64,000 nt of DNA from Streptomyces tsukubensis (GCF_003932715.1 NZ_CP020700.1:1572501-1636500); one strand, 5' to 3'. Numbered from the stretch's first letter, positions 23,737 to 33,267 are shown. Program-made: numbers and translations. Notes: a model not told the origin generated them from the letters alone.

Positions 23737-25260
23737 GTGCCTCATTCCATCGACGCGGCGTTCACGGCGCTGCCGCTGCGGGCGCTCGCCGACGCGGCGC
23801 TGGCCCGGGCGAGGGCCCTCGGCGCCGATCACGCCGACTTCCGGCTCGAACGGGTCCGCAGTGCCTCCTGGCGGCTGCGGGACGCCCGCCCGGCCGGGTC
23901 CTCCGACACCACCGACCTCGGGTACGCGGTCCGGGTGGTGCACGGCGGTGCCTGGGGCTTCGCCTCCGGGGTGGACCTGACCATGGACGCGGCGGCCCGG
24001 GTGGCGGGGCAGGCGGTGGCGATGGCGAAGCTGTCGGCGCGGGTGATCGCGGCGGCGGGTTCGGACGAGCGGGTGGAGCTGGCCGACGAGCCGGTGCACG
24101 CGGACCGGAGCTGGGTCTCGTCGTACGAGATCAACCCCTTCGACGTGCCGGACGCGGAGAAGGCCGCGCTGCTGGCCGAGCGGAGCGCGCGGCTGCTCGC
24201 GGCGGACGGGGTCGCGCATGTCGACGCGTCGCTGCTGACCGTGCAGGAGAACAAGTTCTACGCGGACACCGCGGGGACCGTCACCACCCAGCAGCGGGTC
24301 CGGCTCCACCCGGAGTTCACGGCGGTCGCGGTGAACGAGTCGTCCGGCGAGTTCGACTCGATGCGGACGATCGCGCCGCCCGCGGGCCGGGGCTGGGAGT
24401 ATCTGACCGGCACCGGCTGGGACTGGGAGTCGGAGCTGGAACGGATCCCGGAGCTGCTGGCGGAGAAGATGCGGGCGCCGGGCGTCGAGGCGGGCCGCTA
24501 CGACTTGGTCGTCGACCCCTCCAACCTCTGGCTGACCATCCACGAGTCGATCGGTCACGCCACCGAGCTGGACCGGGCGCTGGGCTACGAGGCGGCGTAC
24601 GCGGGCACCTCGTTCGCCACCTTCGACCAGCTGGGGAAGCTGGAGTACGGCTCCTCGGTGATGAACGTGACCGGCGACCGTACCGCGGAGCACGGACTGG
24701 CGACGGTCGGGTACGACGACGAGGGCGTCGAGGCCCAGTCCTGGGACCTGATCAGGAACGGCAGGCTGGTGGGCTACCAGCTCGACCGGCGGATCGCGAA
24801 GCTGACCGGTCTCGGCCGGTCGAACGGCTGCGCGTTCGCGGACTCCCCCGGGCACGTACCGGTGCAGCGGATGGCGAACGTCTCGCTCCAGCCGGCGCCG
24901 GGCGGGCTGTCCACGGAGGACCTGATCGGGGGCGTCGAGCGGGGGATCTACGTGGTCGGGGACCGTTCCTGGTCCATCGACATGCAGCGGTACAACTTCC
25001 AGTTCACGGGACAGCGGTTCTTCCGTATCGAGAACGGGCGGCTGGCGGGACAGCTCCGGGATGTGGCGTACCAGGCCACGACCACCGAGTTCTGGGGGTC
25101 GATGGAGCAGGTCGGCGGCCCGCAGACCTATGTGCTGGGCGGCGCCTTCAACTGCGGCAAGGCCCAGCCGGGCCAGGTCGCGGCGGTCTCCCACGGCTGC
25201 CCGTCGGCGCTGTTCCGCGGCGTCAACATCTTGAATACGACGCAGGAGGCGGGCCGGTGA
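23737..25260 (+). CDS. tldD: TldD-type metalloprotease subunit
   Basis: A 507-residue catalytic half of the TldD/PmbA (TldE) heterodimeric protease, which in E. coli trims small peptides such as microcin B17 and CcdA. The zinc motif H-E-x3-H is present as TIHESIGHATELDR (about residues 269-274). Other conserved pieces are GYAVRVVHGGAWGFAS, GDRSWSIDMQRYNFQFTGQ and VLGGAFNCGKAQPGQVA. The GTG at 23737 has AGGAG 6 bases before it. The C-terminal codons LNTTQEAGR and the stop are repeated twice more in the 180 bases before the partner gene. Confidence 0.93.
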   Translation: MPHSIDAAFTALPLRALADAALARARALGADHADFRLERVRSASWRLRDARPAGSSDTTDLGYAVRVVHGGAWGFASGVDLTMDAAARVAGQAVAMAKLSARVIAAAGSDERVELADEPVHADRSWVSSYEINPFDVPDAEKAALLAERSARLLAADGVAHVDASLLTVQENKFYADTAGTVTTQQRVRLHPEFTAVAVNESSGEFDSMRTIAPPAGRGWEYLTGTGWDWESELERIPELLAEKMRAPGVEAGRYDLVVDPSNLWLTIHESIGHATELDRALGYEAAYAGTSFATFDQLGKLEYGSSVMNVTGDRTAEHGLATVGYDDEGVEAQSWDLIRNGRLVGYQLDRRIAKLTGLGRSNGCAFADSPGHVPVQRMANVSLQPAPGGLSTEDLIGGVERGIYVVGDRSWSIDMQRYNFQFTGQRFFRIENGRLAGQLRDVAYQATTTEFWGSMEQVGGPQTYVLGGAFNCGKAQPGQVAAVSHGCPSALFRGVNILNTTQEAGR

Positions 25261-25443
25261 CGGGGCAGGCCGAGCACCGACACTGCCGGGGGTCCGGGGG
25301 TCGCCCCCCGGGTCAGCACAGTTTGAACACGACACAGGAGGCGGGTCGGTGACGGAGCAGGCCGAGCACCAACTCCGCCGGAGGTCCGGGGGTCGCCCCC
25401 CGGGCACGCACAGTCTGAACACCACGCAGGAGGCCGGGCGATG
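25231..25443 (+). repeat. 92-bp tandem repeat (2.3 copies) of the tldD 3' terminus
   Basis: Units start at 25231, 25323 and 25415, an exact 92-base period. Each unit begins with codons for LNTTQEAGR followed by TGA, with silent differences between copies and an internal ribosome-site-like AGGAGG. Each of the first two units ends in a GC hairpin (CCGGGGG/CCCCCGG). In the last, partial unit the stop overlaps the pmbA start as ATGA. Confidence 0.85.
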
Positions 25444-26832
25444 AGCCGTACCACCAAACCGCACGAGATCGTCGAGCGGGCGCTGGAGCTGTCCACCGCC
25501 GACGGCTGTGTCGTCATCGCGGACGAGCACTCCACCGCCAATCTGCGGTGGGCCGCGAACGCGCTCACCACCAACGGGGTCACCCGGGGCCGGACCCTCA
25601 CGGTCATCGCGACCGTGGACGGCGCCGAGGGCACGGCGTCGGGGGTGGTGACCCGGTCGGCCGTCACCGACGCCGATCTGGAACCGCTGGTACGGGCCGC
25701 GGAGGCGGCCGCCCGGTCCGCCGGGCCCGCCGAGGACGCCCAGCCGCTGGTGCCGGGCCGGGCTGCCGATCCGGGGTTCACCGAGGGGCCCGCCGAGACC
25801 TCGTCCGCCGTCTTCGAGCGGTTCGCCCCGGCACTGGGCGAGTCGTTCGCCCGCGCCCGGGCCGGCGGCCGGGAGCTGTACGGCTTCGCCAACCACGAGC
25901 TGACCTCGACCTATCTCGGCACCTCGACCGGGCTGCGGCTCCGGCACGACCAGCCGAACGGGACGCTGGAGCTGAACGCCAAATCCCCCGACCGGTCCCG
26001 GTCGGCCTGGGCCGGACGGGCCACCCGTGACTTCACGGACGTGGACCCGGCGGCGCTGGACGAGGAGCTGGCCGGACGGCTCGCCTGGGCCGGGCGGCGC
26101 ATCGAGCTGCCCGCCGGACGGTACGAGACGCTGCTGCCGCCCACGGCCGTCGCGGATCTCCTGATCTACCAGTCGTGGTCGTCGGCCGCCCGGGACGCGG
26201 CCGAGGGCCGTACCGTCTTCTCCAGGCCCGGCGGCGGCACCCGGCTGGGCGAGAAGCTGGCCTCGCTGCCGCTGACCCTGCGCAGCGACCCGAACGAGCC
26301 GGGACTGGAGTCGTCGCCGTTCGTGATCGCCCACTCCTCGGGCGACGACGCGTCGGTCTTCGACAACGGAATGCCGATCGCGCCGGTCGACTGGATCCGG
26401 TCCGGGACCCTGGAGCATCTGGTCACCACCCGGCACAGCGCCGGGCTGACCGGGCTGCCGGTGGCGCCGGGCGCGGGCAATCTGATCCTCGACGGCGGCG
26501 GGGACCGTTCGCTCGCGGAGATGGTCGCGGGTACCGAGCGCGGGCTGCTGCTGACCTGCCTCTGGTACATCCGCGAGGTCGATCCGGCGACCCTGCTGCT
26601 GACCGGTCTGACCAGGGACGGGGTCTATCTGGTCGAGAACGGCGAGGTGGTGGGCGAGGTGAACAACTTCCGCTTCAACGAATCGCCCGTCGATCTGCTG
26701 TCCCGGGCCGTGGAGGCGGGCCGCACCGAGCGGACGCTGCCGCGGGAATGGGGCGACTGGTTCACCCGGGCCGCGATGCCCGCGCTGCGGGTCCCCGATT
26801 TCAATATGAGTTCGGTCAGCGCGGGCGTATAA
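25441..26832 (+). CDS. pmbA: PmbA/TldE-type partner protease subunit
   Basis: A 463-residue non-catalytic partner of TldD. The family fold is clear ([75 protein letters not shown]) while the H-E-x3-H zinc motif is absent, as expected of TldE proteins. The ATG at 25441 overlaps the third copy of the duplicated tldD end (ATGA), with AGGAGG 9-12 bases upstream inside the repeat. The two genes are co-transcribed. Physiological substrates in Streptomyces are unknown; in other bacteria the pair matures modified peptides. Confidence 0.92.
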   Translation: MSRTTKPHEIVERALELSTADGCVVIADEHSTANLRWAANALTTNGVTRGRTLTVIATVDGAEGTASGVVTRSAVTDADLEPLVRAAEAAARSAGPAEDAQPLVPGRAADPGFTEGPAETSSAVFERFAPALGESFARARAGGRELYGFANHELTSTYLGTSTGLRLRHDQPNGTLELNAKSPDRSRSAWAGRATRDFTDVDPAALDEELAGRLAWAGRRIELPAGRYETLLPPTAVADLLIYQSWSSAARDAAEGRTVFSRPGGGTRLGEKLASLPLTLRSDPNEPGLESSPFVIAHSSGDDASVFDNGMPIAPVDWIRSGTLEHLVTTRHSAGLTGLPVAPGAGNLILDGGGDRSLAEMVAGTERGLLLTCLWYIREVDPATLLLTGLTRDGVYLVENGEVVGEVNNFRFNESPVDLLSRAVEAGRTERTLPREWGDWFTRAAMPALRVPDFNMSSVSAGV

Positions 26833-26841
26833 CCTCGAAGG

Positions 26842-26877
26842 GGCGGCGGCACACGCCCGGAGCGTGTGCGGGCCGCC
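26842..26877 (+). terminator. Bulged hairpin between pmbA and tyrS
   Basis: GGCGGC and CACACGC pair with GCGTGTG and GCCGCC around a CCGGA loop, with small bulges. It begins 10 bases past pmbA; it may be a weak terminator or part of the tyrS leader. No T-box elements are visible. Confidence 0.4.
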
Positions 26878-26941
26878 TTCCCGGCCCGTCTGCGCAGCCG
26901 CGTATGACGGGCATCACATCCAGCAAGGAGACACGAGAGTC

Positions 26942-28204
26942 GTGACGGACATCGTCGACGAACTGCAGTGGCGGGGGCTGATCGCCCTCTCCACTGACGA
27001 GGACGCATTGCGCAAGGCGTTCGCGGACGGTCCCGTCACGTTCTATTGCGGCTTCGACCCGACCGCGCCCAGTCTCCACCTGGGCAATCTGGTCCAGATC
27101 CTCACCATGCGCCGCATCCAGCAGGCGGGCCACCGCCCGCTGGGTCTGGTCGGCGGGGCGACGGGTCTGATCGGTGACCCCAAGCCGACGGCGGAGCGGA
27201 CGCTCAACGATCCGGAGACCGTCGCGGCCTGGGTCGGCCGGCTCCGCGGCCAGATCGAACGGTTCCTCGACTTCGAGGGCCCGTACGCGGCCACCATGGT
27301 CAACAATCTGGACTGGACGCAGGGCCTGTCGGCGATCGGGTTCCTCCGGGACGTCGGCAAGTACTTCCGGGTGAACAAGATGATCGCGAAGGAGGCGGTC
27401 GCCCGGCGGCTGAACTCCGACGCGGGCATCAGCTACACCGAGTTCAGCTACCAGATCCTCCAGGGGATGGACTTCCTGGAGCTGTACCGGCGCCACGGCT
27501 GTGTGCTCCAGACCGGCGGCAGCGACCAGTGGGGCAATCTGACCGCGGGCACGGATCTGATCCACCGGGTCGAGCCGGAGGCCCGGGTCCACGCCCTGGC
27601 CACCCCCCTGATCACCAAGGCCGACGGCACCAAGTTCGGCAAGACGGAGTCGGGCACGGTCTGGCTGGACCCGGAGCGGACCAGTCCGTACGCCTTCTAC
27701 CAGTTCTGGCTGAACGCGGACGACCGCGATGTCTCGAAGTTCCTCCGGATCTTCAGCTTCCGCTCCCGGGCGGACATCGAGGAGCTGGAGCGGCAGACCG
27801 AGGAGCGCCCTCAGGCGCGGGCGGCCCAGCGGGCCCTCGCGGAGGAGCTGACGACTCTGGTGCACGGCGCCGACCAGTGCGCGGCTGCCGTGAACGCGTC
27901 GAAGGCGCTGTTCGGGCAGGGCGAACTGGGTGAACTCGACGAGGCGACGCTGCGCGCCGCGCTGGCGGAGCTGCCGCAGGCGCGGCTCGCGGAGCCGGGT
28001 GCCGTGGTCGACCTCTTCGCCGAGGTCGGCCTGGTCGCCAGCAAGTCGGCGGCGCGCCGGACCGTGAAGGAGGGCGGGGCCTACGTGAACAACGTCAAGG
28101 TCACCGCCGAGGACGCGGTCGTCTCGCGGGACGAGCTGCTGCACGGCCGCTGGCTGGTGCTGCGCCGGGGCAAGAAGAACCTGGCAGCGGTCGAGATCGG
28201 CTGA
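26942..28204 (+). CDS. tyrS: Tyrosyl-tRNA synthetase (TyrRS)
   Basis: A 420-residue class I aminoacyl-tRNA synthetase that charges tRNA-Tyr. The HIGH-equivalent HLGN is at 46-49, the tyrosine pocket is in [24 protein letters not shown] follows, and the KMSKS-equivalent is KFGKT (231-235). A C-terminal S4 RNA-binding domain (about 350-415) contains [18 protein letters not shown]. The GTG at 26942 has AAGGAG upstream, slightly far at 11 bases. The gene appears to have no tRNA-sensing leader. Two hairpins follow. Confidence 0.97.
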   Translation: MTDIVDELQWRGLIALSTDEDALRKAFADGPVTFYCGFDPTAPSLHLGNLVQILTMRRIQQAGHRPLGLVGGATGLIGDPKPTAERTLNDPETVAAWVGRLRGQIERFLDFEGPYAATMVNNLDWTQGLSAIGFLRDVGKYFRVNKMIAKEAVARRLNSDAGISYTEFSYQILQGMDFLELYRRHGCVLQTGGSDQWGNLTAGTDLIHRVEPEARVHALATPLITKADGTKFGKTESGTVWLDPERTSPYAFYQFWLNADDRDVSKFLRIFSFRSRADIEELERQTEERPQARAAQRALAEELTTLVHGADQCAAAVNASKALFGQGELGELDEATLRAALAELPQARLAEPGAVVDLFAEVGLVASKSAARRTVKEGGAYVNNVKVTAEDAVVSRDELLHGRWLVLRRGKKNLAAVEIG

Positions 28205-28224
28205 CGCGGGAGCCGCGGCGGACG

Positions 28225-28263
28225 GTGCCGTGCCCCGGAGCGGGCGCCGGTACGGCACGGCAC
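28225..28263 (+). terminator. Terminator hairpin after tyrS
   Basis: GTGCCGTGCC (28225-28234) and GGCACGGCAC (28254-28263) are perfect 10-base arms, 20 bases beyond the tyrS stop. Confidence 0.65.
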
Positions 28264-28382
28264 GTCCCGGGCGAAGCCTGCCGTACCGTCGCGGCCCGCT
28301 CCCGCGGCACCGCGGCCGCGGGCCCGGCCCGGCCCGGCCCGGACAACGGTCCCCCTCCCGGCTCTCCGCGCGTAACGCCCGG

Positions 28383-28418
28383 GACGGCACCGTACCGATG
28401 AATCGGTGCGGTGCCGTC
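28383..28418. terminator. Second hairpin between tyrS and the GlsB-like gene
   Basis: GACGGCACCG pairs with CGGTGCCGTC, enclosing a further ACCGAT/ATCGGT stem. It sits about 70 bases before the convergent gene stop at 28489 and probably terminates that minus-strand transcript. Confidence 0.55.
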
Positions 28419-28488
28419 GTGCCGGGGCGGGCGCCGGAGCCGTACCGGAGGGCGGGGCAGCACCCCGCCCTCCGGTAGTCGGCGGCCG

Positions 28489-28764
28489 TCACGCTTTCTG
28501 TTTGCTGCCCTTCATCGCCACCCAGGCGCGGTCGCCCAGGAAGACGAGGATGACGGCGGCCACCAGCTGGAACGCGTGGCGGCTCCAGTCGATGCCGGCG
28601 GTTTCCGCGACTCCGAGTCCGGCCGCGATCCAGTTGCCGATCACGGCGCCACCGATGCCGCAGATGGTGGCGAGCCACAAGGGGAGGTGCTGCTTGCCGG
28701 GCAGGACCAGCTTCGCCAGCAGGCCCAGCACGAATCCCACGATGATCGCCCACAACCAGCCCAT
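28489..28764 (-). CDS. GlsB/YeaQ/YmgE family (transglycosylase-associated) small membrane protein
   Basis: A 91-residue membrane protein with three helices: GWLWAIIVGFVLGLLAKLVLP, then LPLWLATICGIGGAVIGNWI, and FQLVAAVILVFLG near the end. The first two helices and the GGxxGNWxxxxLG pattern are diagnostic of the family, which is stress-linked in other bacteria but without known mechanism. Alone on the minus strand, with tyrS convergent and the DUF3099 gene divergent. Confidence 0.88.
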   Translation of the reverse strand: MGWLWAIIVGFVLGLLAKLVLPGKQHLPLWLATICGIGGAVIGNWIAAGLGVAETAGIDWSRHAFQLVAAVILVFLGDRAWVAMKGSKQKA

Positions 28765-28946
28765 GGCTGCCTCCTCGTCAGGCTCTGCGTGAGCAGGTAC
28801 GCCGCCATTCTCGGCCTTTGCACCAAATGGCGCATGTCGGGCAATATCCGCCCTTCCCCCGGTGGCCCGCCCGCCGGGGGCCCGGCGTACCGTGGTGGAC
28901 GGCGGAACCGGGGAGCGTTCCGCGGACGATCGGGCGGTGGAACGCG

Positions 28947-29327
28947 ATGCGGCGGAGCGTGGGTACGGAGGTCTTCCGGATCACGGGGGCCCGGCAGGGG
29001 CTGGCCGAGGACGTCCGGGGGCGGCAGCGCCGCTATGTGATCTCCATGGTGGTGCGGACGGTGTCGTTCGTGGCGGCGGCCGTCCTCTGGAACGTCGAAC
29101 GTCCGGTGGCGGTCGTCGCCATCGTGCTCGGGATGCTGCTCCCCTATGTCGCGGTGGTGATCGCCAACGCGGGCCGGGAGCGGCCCCCGTCCCTGCCCTC
29201 GACCTTCGTTCCGGTGACCACCCGGCCGATGCTCGCGGCCCCGGCGCCGACGCCGGAGAGCGCCGCCGAGCCCGCAGAAACCGTGAACAACGGAGCGGCA
29301 ACCGCCGGTAAAACATCGGATCAATAG
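28947..29327 (+). CDS. DUF3099 membrane protein
   Basis: A 126-residue protein with two membrane helices (about 34-50 and 55-72) after the DUF3099 motif RITGARQGLAEDVRGRQRRY. The C-terminal 50 residues are a disordered Pro/Ala/Glu tail. DUF3099 is conserved in actinobacteria; function unknown. The ATG at 28947 is the most likely start. The upstream in-frame extension to 28818 looks non-coding. Followed by a strong hairpin at 29407. Confidence 0.8.
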   Translation: MRRSVGTEVFRITGARQGLAEDVRGRQRRYVISMVVRTVSFVAAAVLWNVERPVAVVAIVLGMLLPYVAVVIANAGRERPPSLPSTFVPVTTRPMLAAPAPTPESAAEPAETVNNGAATAGKTSDQ

Positions 29328-29406
29328 TTCAAGTTCCGGTGCCCGGCGGCGTGTTGCCCATGGCATACTGCCTACGCGCTCCGCATCCCCCGTCGGGGCG
29401 ACAGAC

Positions 29407-29444
29407 CGACGCCGGGCAGCTCCCCCCGTGGCTGCCCGGCGTCG
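29407..29444 (+). terminator. 14-bp-arm hairpin between DUF3099 and the next gene
   Basis: Arms 29407-29420 and 29431-29444 are exact complements around a 10-base loop. It ends only 6 bases before the GTG at 29451, so it may also cover that gene's translation start. Confidence 0.6.
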
Positions 29445-29450
29445 CTGTGT

Positions 29451-29705
29451 GTGGACAATGAACCGGTGCTTATCGACCCGGTGAACGAAGAGAACCCGAT
29501 CTGCTCGGCCAAGGGCTGCCGTACGGCGGCGGTCTGGGTGCTGGCCTGGAACAATCCGAAGCTGCACACCCCCGAGCGCCGTAAGACCTGGCTGGCCTGC
29601 GACGAGCACCGGGAGCATCTGTCGCAGTTCCTCGGCGTCCGGGGTTTCCTCAAGGACGTCGTGACGCTGGAGGAGTGGCACTCCCGGCCCGGCGCGGAGG
29701 GCTGA
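29451..29705 (+). CDS. Small conserved Cys/His protein (unrecognised)
   Basis: An 84-residue (or 79-residue from GTG 29466) soluble protein. CSAKGC near residue 18 and CDEHREH near residue 50 give a C-x4-C...C-x2-H arrangement that could bind zinc. Trp-rich (AVWVLAWNNP, KTWLACDEH). It looks like a genuine actinobacterial small protein. No function is known. The first start lies within the loop-exit of a strong hairpin, which favours the internal GTG 29466, although no convincing ribosome site precedes either. It ends 6 bases before the convergent moaA stop. Confidence 0.65.
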   Translation: MDNEPVLIDPVNEENPICSAKGCRTAAVWVLAWNNPKLHTPERRKTWLACDEHREHLSQFLGVRGFLKDVVTLEEWHSRPGAEG

Positions 29706-29710
29706 CGGCG

Positions 29711-30700
29711 TCAGCCGCCGATGGCGGACATGGGGCGATCGGGCTGGAGGAACGCCGGGTCGTCGAGGCCCGATCCCGCCTTCTTGCCCCGCATCGCCAG
29801 CCGCCAGAGGCCGGCTATCTCCTCGTCCGGCCGCCCGGAGCGCAGGGCGGTGCGCAGATCGGTTTCCTCCCGTGCGAAGAGGCAGGTCCGCACCTGGCCG
29901 TCGGCGGTGAGCCGGGTGCGGTCGCAGTCGGCGCAGAAGGGCCGGGTGACCGAGGCAATCACTCCCACGCGGTGCGGCCCGCCGTCGACGGTCCAGCGTT
30001 CGGCGGGGGCCGAGCCGCGTTCGTCCGGCTGCTCGGGGGTGAGGGCGAAGCGGGTGCGGAGCGAGTCCAGGATGGCCCCGGCGGTGACCATGCCGTCGCG
30101 CTTCCAGCCGTGCTGGGCGTCGAGCGGCATCTGCTCGATGAAGCGGAGCTCGTACCCCTGCTCGACGGCCCAGGCCAGCAGGGCGGGGGCTTCGTCGTCG
30201 TTGATCCCGGGCATCAGGACGGCATTGACCTTGACCGGGGTGAGTCCGGCGGCGCGGGCGGCCTCCAGCCCGTCGACGACATCGCGGTGGCGGTCCCTGC
30301 GGGTGAGGGTCCGGAAGACCTCGGGCCGCAGGGTGTCCAGGGAGACGTTGACCCGGTCGAGACCGGCGGCGCGGAGCGCGGCGGCGGTACGGCGGAGCCC
30401 GATGCCGTTCGTCGTCAGGGAGAGCCGGGGGCGGGGGGTGAGCGCGGCGCACCGCTCGACGATCCCGACGAGCCCGGGCCGGAGCAGGGGTTCGCCTCCG
30501 GTGAAGCGGACCTCGGTGATACCCAGCTCGGTGACGGCGATCCGGACCAGCCGGACGATCTCGTCGTCGGTGAGCAGCTCGGGTTTGGCGAGCCAGCGCA
30601 GCCCCTCTTCGGGCATGCAGTAGGTGCACCGCAGATTGCACCGGTCGGTCAGCGAGACCCTCAGGTCCGTGGCGATCCGGCCGTAGGTGTCGACGAGCAC
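29711..30700 (-). CDS. moaA: GTP 3',8-cyclase MoaA (molybdopterin synthesis)
   Basis: A 329-residue radical SAM enzyme for the first step of molybdenum cofactor synthesis (GTP to cyclic pyranopterin precursor with MoaC). The SAM cluster motif is C-x3-C-x2-C in DRCNLRCTYCMP, FTGGEPLLRPG follows, and the second cluster uses Cys in RPFCADCDRTRL and VRTCLF. The C-terminal Gly-Gly (SAIGG) needed for activity is present. The GTG at 30700 has GGAGGAG upstream. No other moa gene is nearby, so the pathway is scattered. Confidence 0.96.
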   Translation of the reverse strand: MLVDTYGRIATDLRVSLTDRCNLRCTYCMPEEGLRWLAKPELLTDDEIVRLVRIAVTELGITEVRFTGGEPLLRPGLVGIVERCAALTPRPRLSLTTNGIGLRRTAAALRAAGLDRVNVSLDTLRPEVFRTLTRRDRHRDVVDGLEAARAAGLTPVKVNAVLMPGINDDEAPALLAWAVEQGYELRFIEQMPLDAQHGWKRDGMVTAGAILDSLRTRFALTPEQPDERGSAPAERWTVDGGPHRVGVIASVTRPFCADCDRTRLTADGQVRTCLFAREETDLRTALRSGRPDEEIAGLWRLAMRGKKAGSGLDDPAFLQPDRPMSAIGG

Positions 30701-31060
30701 GGTCGGTCTCCTCCCCCGGCGAGACGAACTTGGCGGACGTGTGCCGGAGGCGCAGGGCTCCCGGTCGCACTTGCGAGCCTACGCCAGGGGTCCGACATGA
30801 TCGCCGGTGTCGGGGGCGACGGGCGGGGGTCGAGGGGTCCGGGAGGGGTCCGGGAGGGGTCCGGGAGGGGCCTCGGGACGGGGAGGGCCCGGAGGTAGTG
30901 CGGGAAGCGGTACGGCCGCGCCGCGGGGGCTGCGGCGCGGCCGGTACGACGCGGGGCCGGGGGCCGAGGGCCGGGGGCCGACGGCCAGGGGACGAGGGCC
31001 GGGGGCCGCGTACGGTCGTCGCGCGGTCACAGTGCGCCGACCGCCCCCGGCCGCCCGGGT
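30701..31060. other. 360-base G-rich intergenic region with 11-bp tandem repeat
   Basis: No supported gene. At 30834-30870 the 11-mer GGGGTCCGGGA is repeated 3.3 times in tandem. 30950-31020 is a further run of GGGCCGGGGGC-like units. The SSS symporter stop lies just after and the moaA start before. The purine strand could form G-quadruplex or slipped structures. Confidence 0.6.
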
Positions 31061-32692
31061 TCAGTGGGCGCCGACGCCGGTCAGCGACTTGACCTCCAGT
31101 TCGGCGTACTTTCCGCGGTCGGGCTTCTCCTTCGTCAGGACCGAGCCCAGCCAGCCGAGGAGGAAGCCCAGCGGGATGGAGACCAGTCCGGGGTTCTCCA
31201 GCGGGAACCAGTAGAAGTCGGCGTTCTTGAACATCGACGTGGGCTTGCCGGAGACCACCGGCGAGAAGACCACCAGCACGACGGAGGAGATCAGCCCGCC
31301 GTAGATGGACCAGAGTGCGCCCTGGGTGGTGAACCGCTTCCAGAACAGGCTGTAGAGGATCGTCGGCAGATTGGCGGAGGCGGCGACCGCGAAGGCGAGG
31401 GCGACGAGTCCGGCGACGTTGAGATCGCGGGCGAGGGCGCCGAGCGCGATGGAGGCGACGCCGATGGCCACGGTCGCCCAGCGGGCCGCCCGTACCTCCT
31501 CCTTCTCCGTGGCCTGCCCCTTGCGGATCACATTGGCGTAGATGTCGTGGGCGAAGGACGACGAGGAGGCCAGGGTGAGCCCCGCGACGACGGCGAGGAT
31601 GGTCGCGAAGGCGACCGCGGAGATGACGGCGAGCAGGATCGCGCCGCCCGCCGAGTCGGTGCCGCCGAGATGGAGGGCGAGCAGCGGGGCCGCCGTATTG
31701 CCCGCCTTGTTGGACGCGGTGATCTCGGCCTGGCCGACCAGGGCCGCGGCGCCGAAGCCGAGGGCGATGGTCATCAGGTAGAAGCCGCCGATGATGCCGA
31801 TCGCCCAGAGCACGGACTTACGGGCGGCCTGGGCGGTGGGGACGGTGTAGAAGCGGATGAGGATATGCGGCAGTCCGGCGGTGCCGAGGACCAGGGCGAT
31901 GCCCAGGGAGATGAAGTCCAGCTTGGAGGTGCCCGTGGCGCCGTACTTGAGCCCCGGCTCCAGGAACGCGGCGCCGTGCCCGCTCTTCTCGGCGGCGGTG
32001 CCGAGGAGGTCGGAGATGTTGAAGTTGAACTTGAGCAGCACCAGGAAGGTGATGAGCAGGGTGCCCGCGATCAGCAGGACGGCCTTGACCATCTGCACCC
32101 AGGTGGTGCCCTTCATCCCGCCGATGGTGACGTAGAGGATCATGATGATGCCGACGAGGGCGACGATCAGCACCTTGCCGGTGTCGGTGGTGATGCCGAG
32201 GAGCAGGGAGACCAGGACGCCCGCTCCGGCCATCTGGGCGAGCAGATAGAAGATGGACACCACGATGGTGGAGGTGCCCGCGGCGGTACGGACGGGGCGC
32301 TGGCGCATCCGGTAGGCGAGGACGTCGCCCATGGTGAACCGGCCGGAGTTGCGCAGCGGTTCGGCGACCAGCAGCAGGGCGACCAGCCAGGCGACGAGGA
32401 AGCCGATGGAGTAGAGGAAGCCGTCGTAGCCGAAGAGGGCGATGGCACCGGCGATGCCGAGGAAGGACGCGGCGGACATGTAGTCGCCGGAGATCGCGAG
32501 CCCGTTCTGGAAACCGGTGAACTGCCGTCCGCCCGCGTAGAAGTCGGCGGCGCTCTTGGTCTGCCGCCCGGCCCAGACGGTGATGATGAGGGTGGCGACC
32601 ACGAAGAGGCCGAACAGGGTGATGATCAGCGGCCGGTGCTCGGTGGTGGCGTTTTCGGCCGCCAGGGTGAGGGAGTACGGGGAGGGGCTCAC
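31061..32692 (-). CDS. Sodium/solute symporter (SSS), acetate/monocarboxylate type
   Basis: A 543-residue, about 13-helix SSS transporter of the ActP/MctC kind. Family features: RQTKSAADFYAGGRQFTGFQNGLAISGDYMS (first core helix, substrate site), GGMKGTTWVQMVKA and LGTAGLPHILIRFYTVP. It starts at GTG 32692, overlapping the upstream DUF485 stop as GTGA. DUF485-SSS pairs are the standard acetate permease operon (yjcH-actP in E. coli). Uptake of acetate, propionate or pyruvate with Na+ or H+ is expected. Confidence 0.93.
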   Translation of the reverse strand: MSPSPYSLTLAAENATTEHRPLIITLFGLFVVATLIITVWAGRQTKSAADFYAGGRQFTGFQNGLAISGDYMSAASFLGIAGAIALFGYDGFLYSIGFLVAWLVALLLVAEPLRNSGRFTMGDVLAYRMRQRPVRTAAGTSTIVVSIFYLLAQMAGAGVLVSLLLGITTDTGKVLIVALVGIIMILYVTIGGMKGTTWVQMVKAVLLIAGTLLITFLVLLKFNFNISDLLGTAAEKSGHGAAFLEPGLKYGATGTSKLDFISLGIALVLGTAGLPHILIRFYTVPTAQAARKSVLWAIGIIGGFYLMTIALGFGAAALVGQAEITASNKAGNTAAPLLALHLGGTDSAGGAILLAVISAVAFATILAVVAGLTLASSSSFAHDIYANVIRKGQATEKEEVRAARWATVAIGVASIALGALARDLNVAGLVALAFAVAASANLPTILYSLFWKRFTTQGALWSIYGGLISSVVLVVFSPVVSGKPTSMFKNADFYWFPLENPGLVSIPLGFLLGWLGSVLTKEKPDRGKYAELEVKSLTGVGAH

Positions 32693-33054
32693 GCGTCGGC
32701 CTCCATCCGGGCCTTGATGGCCTCGGCCCGCGGGTCCATCACACGGGCCGCATGGCGGGCGTACCACCACGCGATGAGGAAGGTCGTGGCGAACTGGGCG
32801 ATCCCGAGGACGAGGGCGACGTTGATGTTGCCGAAGAGCTTGGCGCCCATGAAGTCGCCCGCGTAGCTCGACAGCAGGACGTACAGCAGGTACCAGGCGA
32901 CGAAGGCGAAGGTCAGGGGGAAGGCGAAGGAGCGGTAGGAGCGGCGCAGTTCGCCGAACTCCTCGCCCTCCTGCACCCTGATGAACTGCTCGGTGGTGGG
33001 CGGGCCCGGTTCGGGGGCGGTCGTGCTGAGCGGCGGCGGTGCGTCGGTGGTCAC
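32689..33054 (-). CDS. DUF485 membrane protein, SSS symporter partner
   Basis: A 121-residue protein with two membrane helices (about 50-70 and 85-105). The family core FGELRRSYRSFAFPLTFAFV...YAGDFMGAKLFGNINVALV matches YjcH-type DUF485. The GTG at 33054 has AGGAG five bases upstream, which decides the start; the open frame up to 33270 belongs to the promoter region. The stop overlaps the symporter start (GTGA). It probably forms a small accessory subunit of the transporter. Confidence 0.88.
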   Translation of the reverse strand: MTTDAPPPLSTTAPEPGPPTTEQFIRVQEGEEFGELRRSYRSFAFPLTFAFVAWYLLYVLLSSYAGDFMGAKLFGNINVALVLGIAQFATTFLIAWWYARHAARVMDPRAEAIKARMEADA

Positions 33055-33238
33055 GGAATCTCCTGATGACGCCGGGGTCGTCGAAGGGGACAGGCTGCTC
33101 AAAGCGGTCCTCGGTTCCATTGGGTCAGGGGGCGGTTCGATGGTGCTCCACCTCCTGCCCACGGCACGGAGAGCACGCCGGGCAGGTTCAACTTCGGTCG
33201 TTTTTCCCTCGGCTCCGAGGATTGTCGCTTCGAACACA

Positions 33239-33267
33239 TTGATGAGGACCAAGATCGGCGCTAGTTT
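33239..33267 (+). promoter_or_regulatory. Vegetative-type promoter of the subtilase gene
   Basis: TTGATG (33239-33244), a 17-base spacer and TAGTTT (33262-33267) form a near-consensus sigma-HrdB promoter 87 bases before the ATG at 33355. The surrounding 33180-33300 is unusually AT-rich. Confidence 0.6.

Noticed and set aside
23566..26436. Open frame of about 950 codons on the minus strand opposite tldD-pmbA
   Set aside because: Composition typical of antisense frames in GC-rich DNA; both recognised protease genes are on the plus strand.
26833..26941. Possible T-box leader before tyrS
   Set aside because: Only 110 bases and no T-box sequence or specifier stem; just a bulged hairpin.
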